NCBI RefSeq assembly: GCF_001436275.1 | Contig: NZ_AZEH01000041.1 | Coordinates: 1 to 64,000, forward strand | Source: Liquorilactobacillus oeni DSM 19972 | GTDB lineage: Bacteria; Bacillota; Bacilli; Lactobacillales; Lactobacillaceae | Length of the DNA stretch: 64,000 bases | Reading direction: 5' to 3' | In this document: positions 17,270 through 30,771 of the stretch, piece by piece | Layout: each line of letters opens with the position of its first letter | Numbering within the stretch: the first letter of the stretch is position 1 | The notes under the pieces: generated by a model | Database searches by the model: none | Seen by the model: the letters and a program-made list of their open reading frames with translations, nothing else | What the model was told of the DNA's origin: nothing | Position numbers and translations under genes: made by a program

Positions 17270-17298
17270 GCTGTGCCAAAACATAAATTTGACACAGC
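17270..17298 (-). terminator. Terminator after dgkB
   Basis: On the minus strand GCTGTGTCAAA and TTTGGCACAGC form a stem followed by TTCTTTCTT. It lies between dgkB and rlmD, so rlmD may depend on read-through or a separate promoter. Confidence 0.7.
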
Positions 17299-17370
17299 CT
17301 GCTTTTGCCCAGTTCCAAAATCCAGGCTACTTATTTTCTTCAATGCAATTTACAGGGCTTTAACTAATAA

Positions 17371-18381
17371 TTAATGTCCAAGCTCTTTATCAGCAAGATG
17401 TTTGACACCCTTAACAAAATGCTCGCTGGCATCTTTTTCTTCTGGTGTCTTGCTGGATGTAATCGCAGTTAGCGGAATCTTTTCTGTGTTAGCAAACATT
17501 TCGATATGCTGCTTCAAATTCTTAAACGTCATTGGTGCATCGCCGCCGTATTCTCCATCAATGTTAATCATCATCTTTTCATCTACCGGTTTTGCAACCA
17601 GCTTTGCAGTTTTTACATATAAAATACGCGGATCATTAATATGACGACCTCCATTTAAAACCATTGTCATTAATTGCAGAATTTCCACTAAATTACTTGT
17701 TTTAACGACAATTAAAGTAAATTTACCATCATCAAGCGAAGCATCCGGTACAATCTGTTCAAAACCACCAATTGAATTCGTTAGTGCGAGAAAAAACATC
17801 GAGGCCTTCCCATCAAAGATTCCTTGGTCATACTCAAGATGCATTTTAATTGGTTTGATCCTTGGAAGCATTTCTGCTCCCTTAACAAGATATGCCAGAT
17901 ATCCAAACAGCGATTTAAACTGAGACGGGACTCCGTACGTCAATTCGGTAAGCAAACCTCCGCCTGCAATGTTAACAAAGTATTTTTCTCCAGCTTGACC
18001 AATATCCATGCTGATGGTCTTTCCTTTGGCAATTACCTTAGCAGCTGCAAGCGGATCTTCTCTTGGAATTTTCAAAGCACGTGCATAGTCATTGGTTGTC
18101 CCAGCTGGAATAATTCCCATTTTGGGGCGCTTTTTAAAAGGTGCGATTCCATTAACAACTTCATTGATCGTGCCATCTCCTCCGGCCGCAATCACCAATT
18201 CAAAACCATCACGTGCGACACGTGCTGCTTCATTTTGAGCCGACTCAAATTCAGGAGTGGTCTGAAAAGCACTAGTCTCATATCCGGCTTTTTCCAAGAT
18301 ATTCAAAATATCCACTAGGTCATTTTTCATTGCTTCACGACCCGATGTTGGATTATAAATAATCCTGCAACGCTTTTTCAT
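17371..18381 (-). CDS. dgkB: Diacylglycerol kinase (soluble, DgkB type)
   Basis: Phosphorylates diacylglycerol released during lipoteichoic acid synthesis, returning it to phospholipid synthesis. The 336-residue protein has NPTSG at 10-14, the GGDGT nucleotide-binding motif at 67-71, GIIPAGTTNDYAR, and a C-terminal beta-sandwich domain with the INIDGEYGGD block. It is soluble and membrane-associating, unlike the small integral DgkA. It follows gatB by 69 bases. Confidence 0.93.
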   Translation of the reverse strand: MKKRCRIIYNPTSGREAMKNDLVDILNILEKAGYETSAFQTTPEFESAQNEAARVARDGFELVIAAGGDGTINEVVNGIAPFKKRPKMGIIPAGTTNDYARALKIPREDPLAAAKVIAKGKTISMDIGQAGEKYFVNIAGGGLLTELTYGVPSQFKSLFGYLAYLVKGAEMLPRIKPIKMHLEYDQGIFDGKASMFFLALTNSIGGFEQIVPDASLDDGKFTLIVVKTSNLVEILQLMTMVLNGGRHINDPRILYVKTAKLVAKPVDEKMMINIDGEYGGDAPMTFKNLKQHIEMFANTEKIPLTAITSSKTPEEKDASEHFVKGVKHLADKELGH

Positions 18382-18449
18382 CGCTAACTCTCCTTCAACT
18401 TCTCACAAAAACACTCTCTTCATTAACCATATGAGAGATCACTGCCAGG

Positions 18450-19880
18450 TTATCTCTCTTTTAAATTTTTAATTAATAATTTGTTAACAACTTTAGGATT
18501 GGCCTTGCCATGTGTTTGTTTCATAATCTGGCCAACAAGAAAGCCTATCGCACGTCCCTTACCATTTTGATAATCTTCAATAGATTTTTGATTATCATTT
18601 AAAACAGCAGTAATAATCGGTTCTAACACTTTAGCATCTGAAAGCTGCACTAAGCCTTTTTCTTCAACCCAGTTTCTTGGTTCACTTCCGTTTGAAATTG
18701 TTTCTTTAAAGACTTTCTTAGCAATTTTAGAAGAAATTGTTCCATCTTCAATCAGTTTGATCATTGTCGCCAAATGCTCAGGAGTTAGTTTAGTATCCAA
18801 TAGTTCGAGTTTGTTAGTATTCAGATATGCATTAACTTCACCCATCAACCAATTAGCTGCAAGCTTTGCCTGTGCGCCCTGAGCAACGGTTTCTTCAAAG
18901 AAATCAGACATTTCCTTAGTTTGTGTAAGGACACCTGCATCGTATTCAGGAATGTTCCATTTTTCCACATACTTTTTACGGCGCTTATCCGGCATTTCTG
19001 GAATAGAAGCCTTCACTTCCTGAATCCATTCATCTGAAATATGCAGCGGCGGAATATCCGGCTCTGGGAAATAACGATAATCACTTGAGCCTTCCTTGAC
19101 ACGCATTAAAATTGTTTGACCGGAAGCTTCATCAAATCTACGCGTTTCCTGCTGAATAACTCCACCTGAAAGCAGCAGTCTTTCTTGCCGCTTGGCTTCA
19201 TACTGTACGCCCTTGCGTACATGTTCAAATGAATTCAGGTTTTTCATTTCCGTTTTTGTCCCGAACTTGTCGGAACCGATAGGCCTTACAGAAATATTAA
19301 CATCTGCACGCATTGAACCTTCTTCCATCTTTACATCCGAAACTCCGGTGAATTGGATAATCTGACGTAAACGTACTAAATACGCATAGGCTTCCTCTGC
19401 TGAGGAAATATCCGGCTTTGAAACAATTTCAATTAATGGTGTCCCCTGACGATTCAGATCGACATAAGAATAGCCGTCAGGACTATGCGTGTTCTTTCCA
19501 GCATCTTCTTCAACGTGCATTTCTGCAATTCCAACTTTTTTCTTCTTACCGTCAACTTCAATTTCAACCCAGCCGTCATGACCTATCGGTTCTTGGGCTT
19601 GAGTAATCTGATAAGCCTTAGGGTTGTCAGGATAAAAATAATTCTTACGGTCGAAATGTGTGTCCTTAGTAATTTCACAATTCAGTGCAAGTGCAGCACG
19701 CATTCCAAATTCCAAAGCCCCTTTATTAAGAGTTGGCAAAACTCCAGGATATCCCCAATCAACAACATTTGTATTTGTATTTGGTGCCGCACCATACTGA
19801 ACAGGAGCCGGCGAGAATGCCTTGGAGTTAGTTTTCATTTCAACGTGAACTTCTAACCCAATTGTCGTTTCAAAATTCAT
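18450..19880 (-). CDS. gatB: Asp-tRNA(Asn)/Glu-tRNA(Gln) amidotransferase subunit B
   Basis: tRNA-binding and kinase subunit of GatCAB, which converts Glu-tRNA-Gln (and Asp-tRNA-Asn) to the amide forms. The 476 residues start with [13 protein letters not shown], carry the signature [26 protein letters not shown], and [13 protein letters not shown], and end in a YqeY-like helical domain (about 330-476) with the conserved [13 protein letters not shown]. The start codon overlaps the gatA stop codon (TAATG). Length is standard. Confidence 0.98.
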   Translation of the reverse strand: MNFETTIGLEVHVEMKTNSKAFSPAPVQYGAAPNTNTNVVDWGYPGVLPTLNKGALEFGMRAALALNCEITKDTHFDRKNYFYPDNPKAYQITQAQEPIGHDGWVEIEVDGKKKKVGIAEMHVEEDAGKNTHSPDGYSYVDLNRQGTPLIEIVSKPDISSAEEAYAYLVRLRQIIQFTGVSDVKMEEGSMRADVNISVRPIGSDKFGTKTEMKNLNSFEHVRKGVQYEAKRQERLLLSGGVIQQETRRFDEASGQTILMRVKEGSSDYRYFPEPDIPPLHISDEWIQEVKASIPEMPDKRRKKYVEKWNIPEYDAGVLTQTKEMSDFFEETVAQGAQAKLAANWLMGEVNAYLNTNKLELLDTKLTPEHLATMIKLIEDGTISSKIAKKVFKETISNGSEPRNWVEEKGLVQLSDAKVLEPIITAVLNDNQKSIEDYQNGKGRAIGFLVGQIMKQTHGKANPKVVNKLLIKNLKER

Positions 19881-21343
19881 TAGTTTTGCCCCCCAAACGT
19901 TGGTACTTCTTTATGGAAATCTGTTGCCTGTTCAAACGCATAGCCCGCACGATACATAGTTTCTTCGTCAAAACGGTTAGCGATCAGCTGCAACCCAATC
20001 GGCAGGCCATTTGAAGAACCAGCAGGCAACGACATCCCTGGCAAGCCTGCTAAGTTTACAGGAACTGTCAAAATATCATTTAAGTACATTGTAATCGGAT
20101 CTTTAACATCTTCTCCTATTCCAAATGCAGGAGTTGGAGTTGTTGGTCCTAAAATCAGATCATAATCAGCAAATACATGTTCAAAGTCGCGGCAGATAAG
20201 TGTTCTGACTTGTGCTGCTTTTTTGAAAAATGCATCATATGTCCCAGCAGAAAGAGAGAATGTTCCTAGCATGATGCGACGCTTAACTTCATCTCCAAAG
20301 CCTTCCGAACGTGACTTAACATAAACGTCTTCCAAATTCTTGACATCTTGTGCACGGTGACCATAACGAATACCGTCAAAACGCTGCAAATTAGAACTTG
20401 CTTCTGAAGAAGCAATAATATAGTAAACAGGAATACCATACTTGCTGTGTGGAAGGCTGACCTCGTCAACTACTGCACCAAGTTTTTCAAAAGTTGTAAT
20501 TGCTTTTTTTATTGCCTCTTTAACTTCTGTAGCAACACCTTTACCTATAAATTCTTTTGGAACAGCAATCCGCATATTTTTAATATTGCCATCAAGTTTA
20601 GCTGTAAAATCAGGAACAGCTTGTTTGGAACTCGTTGAATCATGAGGGTCAAGTCCGCTAATTGCATTTAATACCAATGCGTTATCTTTCACACTACGAG
20701 TTAATGGTCCAACTTGATCTAAGCTGGAAGCAAAAGCAATTATGCCATAACGCGATACACGGCCGTATGTTGGCTTTACACCGACTATTCCATTAAATGA
20801 AGCTGGCTGTCTAATAGAGCCGCCTGTATCTGTCCCTAAAGCTGCGATTACTTCTCCAGAGGCAACAGCTGCTGCTGATCCACCGGATGATCCGCCAGGA
20901 ACCTTTGTTTGATCCCATGCATTTTTTGTAACCTTAAAGGCAGAGTTTTCAGTTGAACCGCCCATTGCAAATTCATCCATGTTTGTTTTTCCGATAGTAA
21001 TTGCTGCTGCTGCTTGGAGCTTATCCATCACAGTAGCATTATAAATCGGATCAAAATTTTCAAGTATCTTGCTTGCAGCAGTTGTTCGCAGATTCTTAGT
21101 AACAATATTATCTTTAATTCCAAGGGGGATTCCAAAAAGCGGGTTATCTTTATCGAACCCTTTTCTATCAAGTTCTTCAGCTTGCCGCAAAGCCTCTTCT
21201 TCATTCAGTGTTAAAAAGGCTGCAACATCATTATCCCTTTTTTTAATATTAACAATAGTTTCCTTCACCAATTCAGAGACACTGAGTTCTTTCTTTACAA
21301 GCAATTCATGCAACCCAGCAAGATCATACTTAAAATAATCCAT
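19880..21343 (-). CDS. gatA: Asp-tRNA(Asn)/Glu-tRNA(Gln) amidotransferase subunit A
   Basis: Amidase subunit of GatCAB that releases ammonia from glutamine. The 487 residues carry the amidase signature with the catalytic Ser-cisSer-Lys set: K in [11 protein letters not shown] in [12 protein letters not shown] and S in [12 protein letters not shown]. It is 3 bases downstream of gatC and overlaps gatB by one base. Start ATG behind GAGGAAG. Confidence 0.98.
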   Translation of the reverse strand: MDYFKYDLAGLHELLVKKELSVSELVKETIVNIKKRDNDVAAFLTLNEEEALRQAEELDRKGFDKDNPLFGIPLGIKDNIVTKNLRTTAASKILENFDPIYNATVMDKLQAAAAITIGKTNMDEFAMGGSTENSAFKVTKNAWDQTKVPGGSSGGSAAAVASGEVIAALGTDTGGSIRQPASFNGIVGVKPTYGRVSRYGIIAFASSLDQVGPLTRSVKDNALVLNAISGLDPHDSTSSKQAVPDFTAKLDGNIKNMRIAVPKEFIGKGVATEVKEAIKKAITTFEKLGAVVDEVSLPHSKYGIPVYYIIASSEASSNLQRFDGIRYGHRAQDVKNLEDVYVKSRSEGFGDEVKRRIMLGTFSLSAGTYDAFFKKAAQVRTLICRDFEHVFADYDLILGPTTPTPAFGIGEDVKDPITMYLNDILTVPVNLAGLPGMSLPAGSSNGLPIGLQLIANRFDEETMYRAGYAFEQATDFHKEVPTFGGQN

Positions 21344-21346
21344 CTG

Positions 21347-21649
21347 CTATGCTTCCTCACTTTCATCAATAATTGCAGGTACCTTAATATACCCATCTTG
21401 ATGCTGGGGTACATTTTCCATAAGCAGGTCTCGTGAAGTCCCAGGAACCGCCTTGTCTTCTCTCATTACTCCTTGAGAATTGCTGATATGAGTTGTTACC
21501 GGTACATTTTCAGTATCAACATCGCTAAGCTGTTGGACCATCTCAATAATTTCACCCAACTGCCCAGTAAACTTTTGCAGTTCATCTTTTGAAAAAGCAA
21601 GTTTTGCTAACTTTGCAACGTGTTCGACTTCGTTTGCGTTAATTGCCAC
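21347..21649 (-). CDS. gatC: Asp-tRNA(Asn)/Glu-tRNA(Gln) amidotransferase subunit C
   Basis: Small subunit that wraps around GatA and stabilises the complex. 100 residues, with [13 protein letters not shown] near the start and DVTENVP-like and MREDK blocks typical of GatC. The start is GTG at 21649 with AAGGAG five bases upstream; an upstream in-frame ATG at 21697 has no such site and would give an overlong protein. First gene of gatCAB. Confidence 0.95.
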   Translation of the reverse strand: MAINANEVEHVAKLAKLAFSKDELQKFTGQLGEIIEMVQQLSDVDTENVPVTTHISNSQGVMREDKAVPGTSRDLLMENVPQHQDGYIKVPAIIDESEEA

Positions 21650-21764
21650 TTTTACTCCTTCTTTCCCATTTTTATAGTAATATTCTATCATAAACACTTA
21701 GAACTAAATCATTTCTCTTATATTGTTATTGTAAGACAAATCTTTTAGAGCTGGAAACTTTATT

Positions 21765-24949
<3,185 letters not shown>

Positions 24950-24959
24950 TCACTATACA

Positions 24960-27194
24960 TTAAACTTTTTTCTTAGAAATCGGTGCAAATGTCGCCAACA
25001 ATCTCTTAATCCCTTTACCTGCAAAAGCAATATCAAGTTCCAAGTCATCACCGGTTCCGGAAAGTTTAACTACTGTTCCTTCTCCCCAAGCCTTATGCAC
25101 AACTTTATCACCAACCTGCCAGTTTAATTTTGCAGCACCGGTCCCCTTATTTTCTTCAACTGTTCCAGCAGGCATCCAATTCACTTTTCTTTTATTTTTA
25201 CTGAAAGGATAAGCTCGCGAGGTACCAGCACCTGTATTGACCACTTGGTGATTATCAGCCTGCAATAATTCAGGTCCTATTTCATCAATAAATCGGGAGG
25301 CAGGATTATTTTGTTTTCTGCCGTAAAGCATACGTGAAAGTGCATTTGTTAAGAAAAGTTCTTTTTCAGCACGTGTAATTCCAACATATGCCAAGCGTCT
25401 TTCTTCTTCCATCTCGTCTTCTTCAAACATTGCACGCGAAAGCGGAAATATTCCTTCTTCCATTCCCATCAGGAAAACCACTGGAAATTCCAGTCCCTTC
25501 GCAGCATGGAGTGTCATTAAAGTTACTTCTGCTGCGTCATTTTCAAGCATATCTTGATCAGAAACTAACGCAAGGTCAGCAAGAAAATCAACAAAGGGAT
25601 CTGACTGTTCATCATCTGGTTTCCATGAATCATCAAACTGCTTGGTAACTGAAAGAAATTCTTGCAGATTTTCAAGTCTGCTTTGATTTTCTAAAGTGTT
25701 GACCTGCTCCAAAGAGGCTTTATAGCCGGTCTTTTCCAAAATTTTTTCAGTTAATTCAGTAACGTTTAAATTTTTCCTTTGTTCATGCAGCTTGCTAATT
25801 ACAAATGCAAAATCCATCAGTGCATTGCTTGCTCTTTTAGAAATATTTGCTAAAACAGCATTTGCTGCGGCATCTGAAAGCGACATTCCGCTCATTTGTG
25901 CAAAAGCCGCTAACTTTTCGATACTCGTAGCTCCGATGCCGCGTTTAGGTTCATTAACAACTCTTTCAAAACTAAGCGAATCGCTTGGATTAGTAACTAA
26001 TTGCATATATGACAGTACATCTCTAATTTCCTTGCGCTCATAGAACTTATGCGCTCCGACTATCCTGTATGGAATATTAGCTTTCATGAACGTTTCTTCA
26101 ATTGTACGTGACTGAGCATTAGTTCGATATAAGATAGCAAAATCACTAAACTTATAACTGTGCTCTTTCATCATCTGCTGAATATTGCGGACAACATAAA
26201 AAGCTTCATCATTTGCATTTTGCCCACGAAAATAATGAATTTTTTCCCCTGTTACATTTTGAGTCCAGAGACTTTTAGCTTTGCGTTTCACGTTGTTTTG
26301 AATCACTGCATTAGCAGCTTCCAAAATACTTTTAGTAGAACGATAATTTTGTTCAAGTTTCACTATTTTGGCATCAGGATAGTCATTTTCAAAATTAAGG
26401 ATATTCTCCATGTTTGCCCCACGCCAACCGTAAATACTTTGATCAGCATCTCCTACAACGCAGAGGTTTTTATTCTTTTGTGCAAGACAGTTAACCAATT
26501 CATACTGTGCCTGATTGGTATCTTGATATTCATCTACATGGATATAACGGAACTTGCGTTGATAGAATTCCAGGATCTCAGGAAACTCTTTAAAAAGCCT
26601 AAGAGTTAACATGATCAAGTCATCAAAATCAACTGCTTGATTGTTTTCCAGTTGCTTTTGATATTGCGGGTAAACATCCGCCACAACCTTTTCAAAGGGA
26701 CCCTTCGCCTCTTTTGCATATTCTGCCGGGGTCTTCAAGTCATTTTTAGCGTTCGAGATAGCACTTATAATCGATCGAGGATCAAATTTCTTAGGATCAA
26801 CATTTAAATCGGCCAAAATATGTTTAACCAAGGTTCGCTGTTCGCTGGTTCCTGTAATGACAAATGCTCTACTATAGCCGATTTTATCAATATCTCTACG
26901 TAAAATACGAACACCAAGCGCATGGAAGGTTGAGACCCAAACATCTGCAGCATCTTCATTAAGCAGCTTAGTTATCCTTTCTCTCATTTCAGCAGCAGCT
27001 TTGTTTGTAAAAGTGATTGCCAAAATATTCCAAGGATTAACGTGCTTTTCTTCTATCAAATAAGCTACACGGTGAGTCAAAACACGTGTTTTCCCGCTTC
27101 CTGCACCCGCAACCACGAGTAGTGGGCCTTCGGTACATAAGACTGCTTCTTGCTGTTTGTCGTTCATTGCATTCAATAATCTTTCGGCTGTCAC
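24960..27194 (-). CDS. pcrA: ATP-dependent DNA helicase PcrA (UvrD/Rep family)
   Basis: Superfamily 1 3'-5' helicase in repair, fork restart and plasmid replication. The 744 residues carry the Q motif (NDKQQEAV), Walker A AGAGSGKT at 29-36, ITFTNKAA, VDEYQDTN, GDADQSIYGWRGA, LEQNYRST and LMTLHAAKGLEF in order. The C-terminal ~80 residues end in a Tudor-like KVVHKAWGEGTV segment that in PcrA binds RNA polymerase. The start is GTG at 27194 behind GAGAGGA; a TTG nine codons upstream precedes that site and is unlikely. Confidence 0.97.
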   Translation of the reverse strand: MTAERLLNAMNDKQQEAVLCTEGPLLVVAGAGSGKTRVLTHRVAYLIEEKHVNPWNILAITFTNKAAAEMRERITKLLNEDAADVWVSTFHALGVRILRRDIDKIGYSRAFVITGTSEQRTLVKHILADLNVDPKKFDPRSIISAISNAKNDLKTPAEYAKEAKGPFEKVVADVYPQYQKQLENNQAVDFDDLIMLTLRLFKEFPEILEFYQRKFRYIHVDEYQDTNQAQYELVNCLAQKNKNLCVVGDADQSIYGWRGANMENILNFENDYPDAKIVKLEQNYRSTKSILEAANAVIQNNVKRKAKSLWTQNVTGEKIHYFRGQNANDEAFYVVRNIQQMMKEHSYKFSDFAILYRTNAQSRTIEETFMKANIPYRIVGAHKFYERKEIRDVLSYMQLVTNPSDSLSFERVVNEPKRGIGATSIEKLAAFAQMSGMSLSDAAANAVLANISKRASNALMDFAFVISKLHEQRKNLNVTELTEKILEKTGYKASLEQVNTLENQSRLENLQEFLSVTKQFDDSWKPDDEQSDPFVDFLADLALVSDQDMLENDAAEVTLMTLHAAKGLEFPVVFLMGMEEGIFPLSRAMFEEDEMEEERRLAYVGITRAEKELFLTNALSRMLYGRKQNNPASRFIDEIGPELLQADNHQVVNTGAGTSRAYPFSKNKRKVNWMPAGTVEENKGTGAAKLNWQVGDKVVHKAWGEGTVVKLSGTGDDLELDIAFAGKGIKRLLATFAPISKKKV

Positions 27195-27304
27195 TTTTTT
27201 CAATCCTCTCTTAAATTCCAATCAATGTTAATTATAGCAAAAAAGTCAAATTACTTCTTATGAAAAAGCAAAAATGATAGTTGATCTTTCTTAAATAATA
27301 TAAA

Positions 27305-27340
27305 ACGGAAATTCATGGAGTAGTTTCCATAAACTTCCGT
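27305..27340 (-). terminator. Terminator of the purK-like gene
   Basis: On the minus strand ACGGAAGTTTATGGA and TCCATGAATTTCCGT pair with two mismatches and are followed by TTTTATATTATTT. It lies 50 bases after the stop codon and upstream of pcrA. Confidence 0.8.
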
Positions 27341-27392
27341 CTTTTGCTCATCTTTTGTAATTTCAACAGCATCTATTTTTTGTAAAAATTTA

Positions 27393-28547
27393 CTAAAGCT
27401 TCTCTTGGGTTTCAGATGGCTGCTCACTCCAAATGCCAGTAGCATCAATTTGTTCTAAAGCGGCCGAAGTTGAATTTGCCAGAACTAGCAAATAACCTGG
27501 CGTTCGTGTTCGGGCCATTTGCGGATAACGATAAAAGCGATAATACCAATTATCTTTTAACACCCACTGAGTGTGCAGCAAATCCAATTCAGAATTTTGC
27601 AATGAAACCATAACTGTCGGCTGTAAAAAGTTTACTTGCGGTAAAGGCATCTGAGCCAGTGCACGTAAATGCTGCTCACACATTGAAGTATTTGTTGCTT
27701 TGTCAAAAACAAATCCTGCTTTGTGCAAGGCTGGTACAATTCTTTTAATATAAATCGTACCGCTTTTTGTCAGAAAAAATGCAATTTCCAATACTCCGAC
27801 ATACTTCAACTGCTTAGCAATTCCGGTAGCCAAACGTTTAACTTCTTCTTCCACATCCGAAGCAAGCTCGCATTTAACAGCAGCTTCAAAAAGACGATGA
27901 TCACGATAGAAACATTCAATAATTGGAAACGAGCTCAGCGACCCATCGGCTTCTTTAGTAATAATTACCGAAAGCTCCTTTTCATACGGAACCCATGCTT
28001 CAAGTACATATGTACCTAAATCAATTAGATCTGCGCACTTTGCAATATCAGATTGTTTGCGGATTATTTGCTGCCGAAGTTTGCCAAATCCCTTTTGAAT
28101 CGGTTTAAGTACACAGGGATACCCGATTGAGCCGATTGCTTGATAAACGTCATCCAAGCTAACGATTGTCGCATATGGAGCTATATTAACATTGACTTGT
28201 TCCAAAAAAGCTCTTTCTAATAAACGGTCTTGTGATATTTCCAAGGCTTCTTTCCCTTGAGGAACAACAGTATACTGTTCAATAAATGCAATTACATCAG
28301 CAGGAACATTCTCTGATTCATAGGTCACCAAGTCGCAGCGTTCTGCAAAAGTTTGCAGTTTACTACGATCTTTATAAGAACCTATAATTCCCAGATCTGC
28401 TTCTTGGACAGTCGGGGATGCTTCGTCGCTACTATAGGCTATCACTTTGAAACCCATCTTTTTAGCAGACTCAGCGAGCATGATCCCGTTTGCGCTTCCA
28501 CCGATGATTCCAATAGTACTCCCTGGAAACAATATTTTCTTATCCAT
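27393..28547 (-). CDS. purK: PurK-like ATP-grasp protein with diverged motifs
   Basis: Homologue of N5-carboxyaminoimidazole ribonucleotide synthase (ATP-grasp) of purine synthesis; 384 residues from the ATG at 28547. The domain order is kept (Rossmann start TIGIIGGSANGIMLAESAKKMGF, central ATP-grasp with YPCVLKPI, C-terminal CNTS-like NTSMCEQHLRALAQMPLPQ). Key motifs are changed: the usual GGGQLG reads GGSANG, GYDGKGQ reads GFGKLRQ, and NEIAPRPHNSGH reads KRIVPALHKAGF. Enzyme activity is therefore doubtful. No purE lies next to it. An ATG at 28592 is an alternative start; both have weak ribosome binding sites. Confidence 0.75.
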   Translation of the reverse strand: MDKKILFPGSTIGIIGGSANGIMLAESAKKMGFKVIAYSSDEASPTVQEADLGIIGSYKDRSKLQTFAERCDLVTYESENVPADVIAFIEQYTVVPQGKEALEISQDRLLERAFLEQVNVNIAPYATIVSLDDVYQAIGSIGYPCVLKPIQKGFGKLRQQIIRKQSDIAKCADLIDLGTYVLEAWVPYEKELSVIITKEADGSLSSFPIIECFYRDHRLFEAAVKCELASDVEEEVKRLATGIAKQLKYVGVLEIAFFLTKSGTIYIKRIVPALHKAGFVFDKATNTSMCEQHLRALAQMPLPQVNFLQPTVMVSLQNSELDLLHTQWVLKDNWYYRFYRYPQMARTRTPGYLLVLANSTSAALEQIDATGIWSEQPSETQEKL

Positions 28548-28673
28548 TCTCTCACTACTTTCTTTTTGAATAGACTGGCTGTTTCTTCTCATAAAACTTT
28601 CTTAACCATATTTTACCATAGAATCAATGAATGATTTTTTCTAAAATCTAATGTATTTATTAAAGAAGAAATA

Positions 28674-28705
28674 AAGAATCTACATAGTCACTTATGCAGA
28701 TTCTT
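28674..28705 (-). terminator. Terminator of xpt-pbuX
   Basis: On the minus strand AAGAATCTGCATA and TATGTAGATTCTT form a 13-pair stem (one G-U) with a 6-base loop, followed by a T-rich tail. It separates pbuX from the purK-like gene. Confidence 0.82.
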
Positions 28706-28709
28706 CATT

Positions 28710-30005
28710 TTAGTCATCTAGACCCCTTTTTCCTTTAAATGCTATGTTCAAGCATACTGATACAAGACTTGCAACTACAATTCCATTACCTAAGAAAAGC
28801 TGAACTGTTTTAGGCAAAAATTGAAAAATTTCTGGATAAACAGAAACCCCCAAGCCTAGTCCGATAGAAATTGCTGCTATTAATATATTACGTTGATCGT
28901 TAAAATCCACTTCTAAAAGCATTCGCATCCCCTGGACACTGATCATGGCAAACATCACCAGCATTGCTCCCCCTAAAACTGATGTTGGGATAATAGTTGC
29001 CAACGCTCCAATCTTAGGTAAAAGGCCCATCAACATTAAAAGCCCCGCGGACCAATAAATAGGCCGTTTAGTCTTGATACCAGAAAGTTGCAGCAAACCT
29101 ACATTTTGCGAAAAAGTTGTATAAGGAAAAGTATTAAAAATTCCTCCTAGAATAACAGCAAGCCCTTCTGCCCGGTAGCCTCTTTTCAAATCAGAAGAGG
29201 TTATTTTCTTGTTTAACACATTCCCCAATGCAAAGAAAACACCTGTCGACTCAACCATTGATACCAGAGCAATGATAATCATTGTAACCGAAGAAGACCA
29301 TTCAAAATGAGGCATTCCGAAATAAAATGGCTGCGGTACGTGAAACCAAGCAGCTTCCACGATTGGGGAAGTGGAAACCATTCCGCAAGCAGCTGCAACA
29401 AGAGCACCTACAATCAATCCGATCAGAACTGAAATTGTCTTCAAAAACCCGCGTCCCCAGATTTGAACTGCTAAAATCACTAAAACAGTCAAAAAACCAA
29501 CCAAAAGATTTTGGGGATCGCCAAAACTTTTAGCTGTTATATTTCCACCGCCAAGATTTTGAACAGCAATTGGAATAAGTGTTAAACCGATCACTGTAAT
29601 CAGTGAACCAGTGACAACAGGCGGAAAAAGTTTCTTAATTTTTGAAAATTGACCTGAAATCAGGAAAACAAAACAGCCTGCAACGATAATAGCTCCATAC
29701 ATTGTCCCGATTGTAAACTCTTTACCAATCATTTTCAGAGGAGCTACAGCTTGAATTGCACAACCAAGGATTACAGGCAGCCCGATTCCAAAATAACGAT
29801 TACGTAATAATTGCAGAAGTGTTGCCAGCCCACACATAAAAATATCAATTGAAACAAGATAGGTCATCTGTGCGCTGTTAAAGTTAAGTGCTGTCCCGAT
29901 TAGTAAAGGTACAGCGACCGCACCTGAATACATTGCTAATAAATGCTGCAATCCAAGAACAGCAGCTTGTGTTTGGTTGACATTTTTTGTTTTGTTATTC
30001 TTCAA
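28710..30005 (-). CDS. pbuX: Xanthine/uracil-family permease PbuX
   Basis: Membrane transporter (NCS2 family) that imports xanthine, and possibly other purines, by proton symport. 431 residues, about 12-14 membrane segments, with [18 protein letters not shown] at the start, the NAT-type segments [13 protein letters not shown] and [24 protein letters not shown]. The start is TTG at 30005 with GGAGG upstream, overlapping the last 11 bases of xpt, so the two are translationally coupled. Controlled by the guanine riboswitch upstream of xpt. Confidence 0.93.
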   Translation of the reverse strand: MKNNKTKNVNQTQAAVLGLQHLLAMYSGAVAVPLLIGTALNFNSAQMTYLVSIDIFMCGLATLLQLLRNRYFGIGLPVILGCAIQAVAPLKMIGKEFTIGTMYGAIIVAGCFVFLISGQFSKIKKLFPPVVTGSLITVIGLTLIPIAVQNLGGGNITAKSFGDPQNLLVGFLTVLVILAVQIWGRGFLKTISVLIGLIVGALVAAACGMVSTSPIVEAAWFHVPQPFYFGMPHFEWSSSVTMIIIALVSMVESTGVFFALGNVLNKKITSSDLKRGYRAEGLAVILGGIFNTFPYTTFSQNVGLLQLSGIKTKRPIYWSAGLLMLMGLLPKIGALATIIPTSVLGGAMLVMFAMISVQGMRMLLEVDFNDQRNILIAAISIGLGLGVSVYPEIFQFLPKTVQLFLGNGIVVASLVSVCLNIAFKGKRGLDD

Positions 30006-30585
30006 GGCCTTTTCCTCCGACAAAACGAACCTGATTATCATCAAACGAAGCAATTCTTGCTAAAGACTCCAACCTTACTCCTCTATCTTTAATTAAACGT
30101 GCCCCATCTTGAAATGACTTTTCAATAGCAATTCCGACACCGACAACTTCAGCTTGAGCCTGCTCACAAATATTTAATAAGCCATTAACAGCCTGTCCGT
30201 TAGCTAAAAAATCATCAATAATCAGAACGCGATCTGTTTTATGCAAAAACTTTTGATCAACCGCGACTCTATTCTTAGTCTTCTTTGTATAAGAATAAAC
30301 TTCAGCAGTAAACAAAGCATTTTGCATAGTAACACTTTTTTGTTTTCGTGCGAACAAAACAGGAACATGTAAAATCAGACCAGTCATAATTGCCGGTGCA
30401 ATCCCCGAAGCCTCAATTGTAAGAATTTTTGTAATTTTTTCTTCATTATACAGGCGTGCAAATTCTTTACCGATTGCATACATAAGTTCCGGGTCTATCT
30501 GATGATTTAAAAATTGATTAACCTTTAATACATTTCCCGGCAAAACAATACCGTCTTCAAGAATTCGATCCTCTAATAATTTCAC
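29995..30585 (-). CDS. xpt: Xanthine phosphoribosyltransferase
   Basis: Converts xanthine plus PRPP to XMP in purine salvage. 196 residues. The phosphoribosyltransferase PRPP loop is [13 protein letters not shown], and [12 protein letters not shown] is the other conserved loop of the Xpt group. The start is GTG at 30585, seven bases after AAAGGAGAGG; the longer open frame upstream runs through the riboswitch terminator and is not coding. Operon partner is pbuX. Confidence 0.96.
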   Translation of the reverse strand: MKLLEDRILEDGIVLPGNVLKVNQFLNHQIDPELMYAIGKEFARLYNEEKITKILTIEASGIAPAIMTGLILHVPVLFARKQKSVTMQNALFTAEVYSYTKKTKNRVAVDQKFLHKTDRVLIIDDFLANGQAVNGLLNICEQAQAEVVGVGIAIEKSFQDGARLIKDRGVRLESLARIASFDDNQVRFVGGKGLEE

Positions 30586-30603
30586 TTTCTGTTCCTCTCC
30601 TTT

Positions 30604-30641
30604 AAAAAAGCTTCTCCTACTCACTATAAAGTAAAAGAAGC
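30604..30641 (-). terminator. Riboswitch expression platform: intrinsic terminator
   Basis: GCTTCTTTTAC (30641-30631) pairs with GTAGGAGAAGC (30620-30610), followed by TTTTTT. It sits between the purine aptamer and the xpt ribosome binding site, so ligand binding should switch the operon off by termination. Confidence 0.85.
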
Positions 30642-30663
30642 CCAACAAAATATCACAATTTTT

Positions 30664-30730
30664 ACTCATAGTCCAAGGTTTAGGGGCCTTGGGTAGAAAC
30701 TGGTCAACCGTATTATGACTTTATATAAGT
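30664..30730 (-). promoter_or_regulatory. Purine riboswitch aptamer, guanine class
   Basis: On the minus strand the P1 arms are ACTTATA (30730-30724) and TATGAGT (30670-30664). The conserved joining segments TATAA, AATACGG, GTTTCTACC and GGACTATG are all present, with the two kissing loops. The base before UAUG is C (GACTATG), which marks guanine/hypoxanthine/xanthine-type recognition rather than adenine. Confidence 0.92.
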
Positions 30731-30742
30731 AAGCACCTTAGA

Positions 30743-30771
30743 ATAATAGCATACAATCATTATGAGTTCAA
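30743..30771 (-). promoter_or_regulatory. Promoter of the xpt-pbuX transcript
   Basis: TTGAAC (30771-30766), 17-base spacer, TATTAT (30748-30743). The -35 box overlaps the stop codon of the glucosaminidase gene. The aptamer begins 13 bases after the -10 box. Confidence 0.7.

Noticed and set aside
18431-18460. GAGAGAT/ATCTCTC hairpin between dgkB and gatB as a terminator
   Set aside because: It overlaps the gatB stop codon and lacks a T-run on the minus strand; at most an intercistronic stability element.
19485-19856. 123-codon plus-strand frame opposite gatB
   Set aside because: Antisense shadow of a strongly conserved gene with no family resemblance.
27251-27448. 65-codon minus-strand frame after the purK-like gene
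   Set aside because: Overlaps the purK-like 3' end in another frame and runs through its terminator hairpin.
30586-30669. N-terminal extension of xpt
   Set aside because: The extension is the riboswitch terminator; the ribosome binding site and family length support the GTG at 30585.
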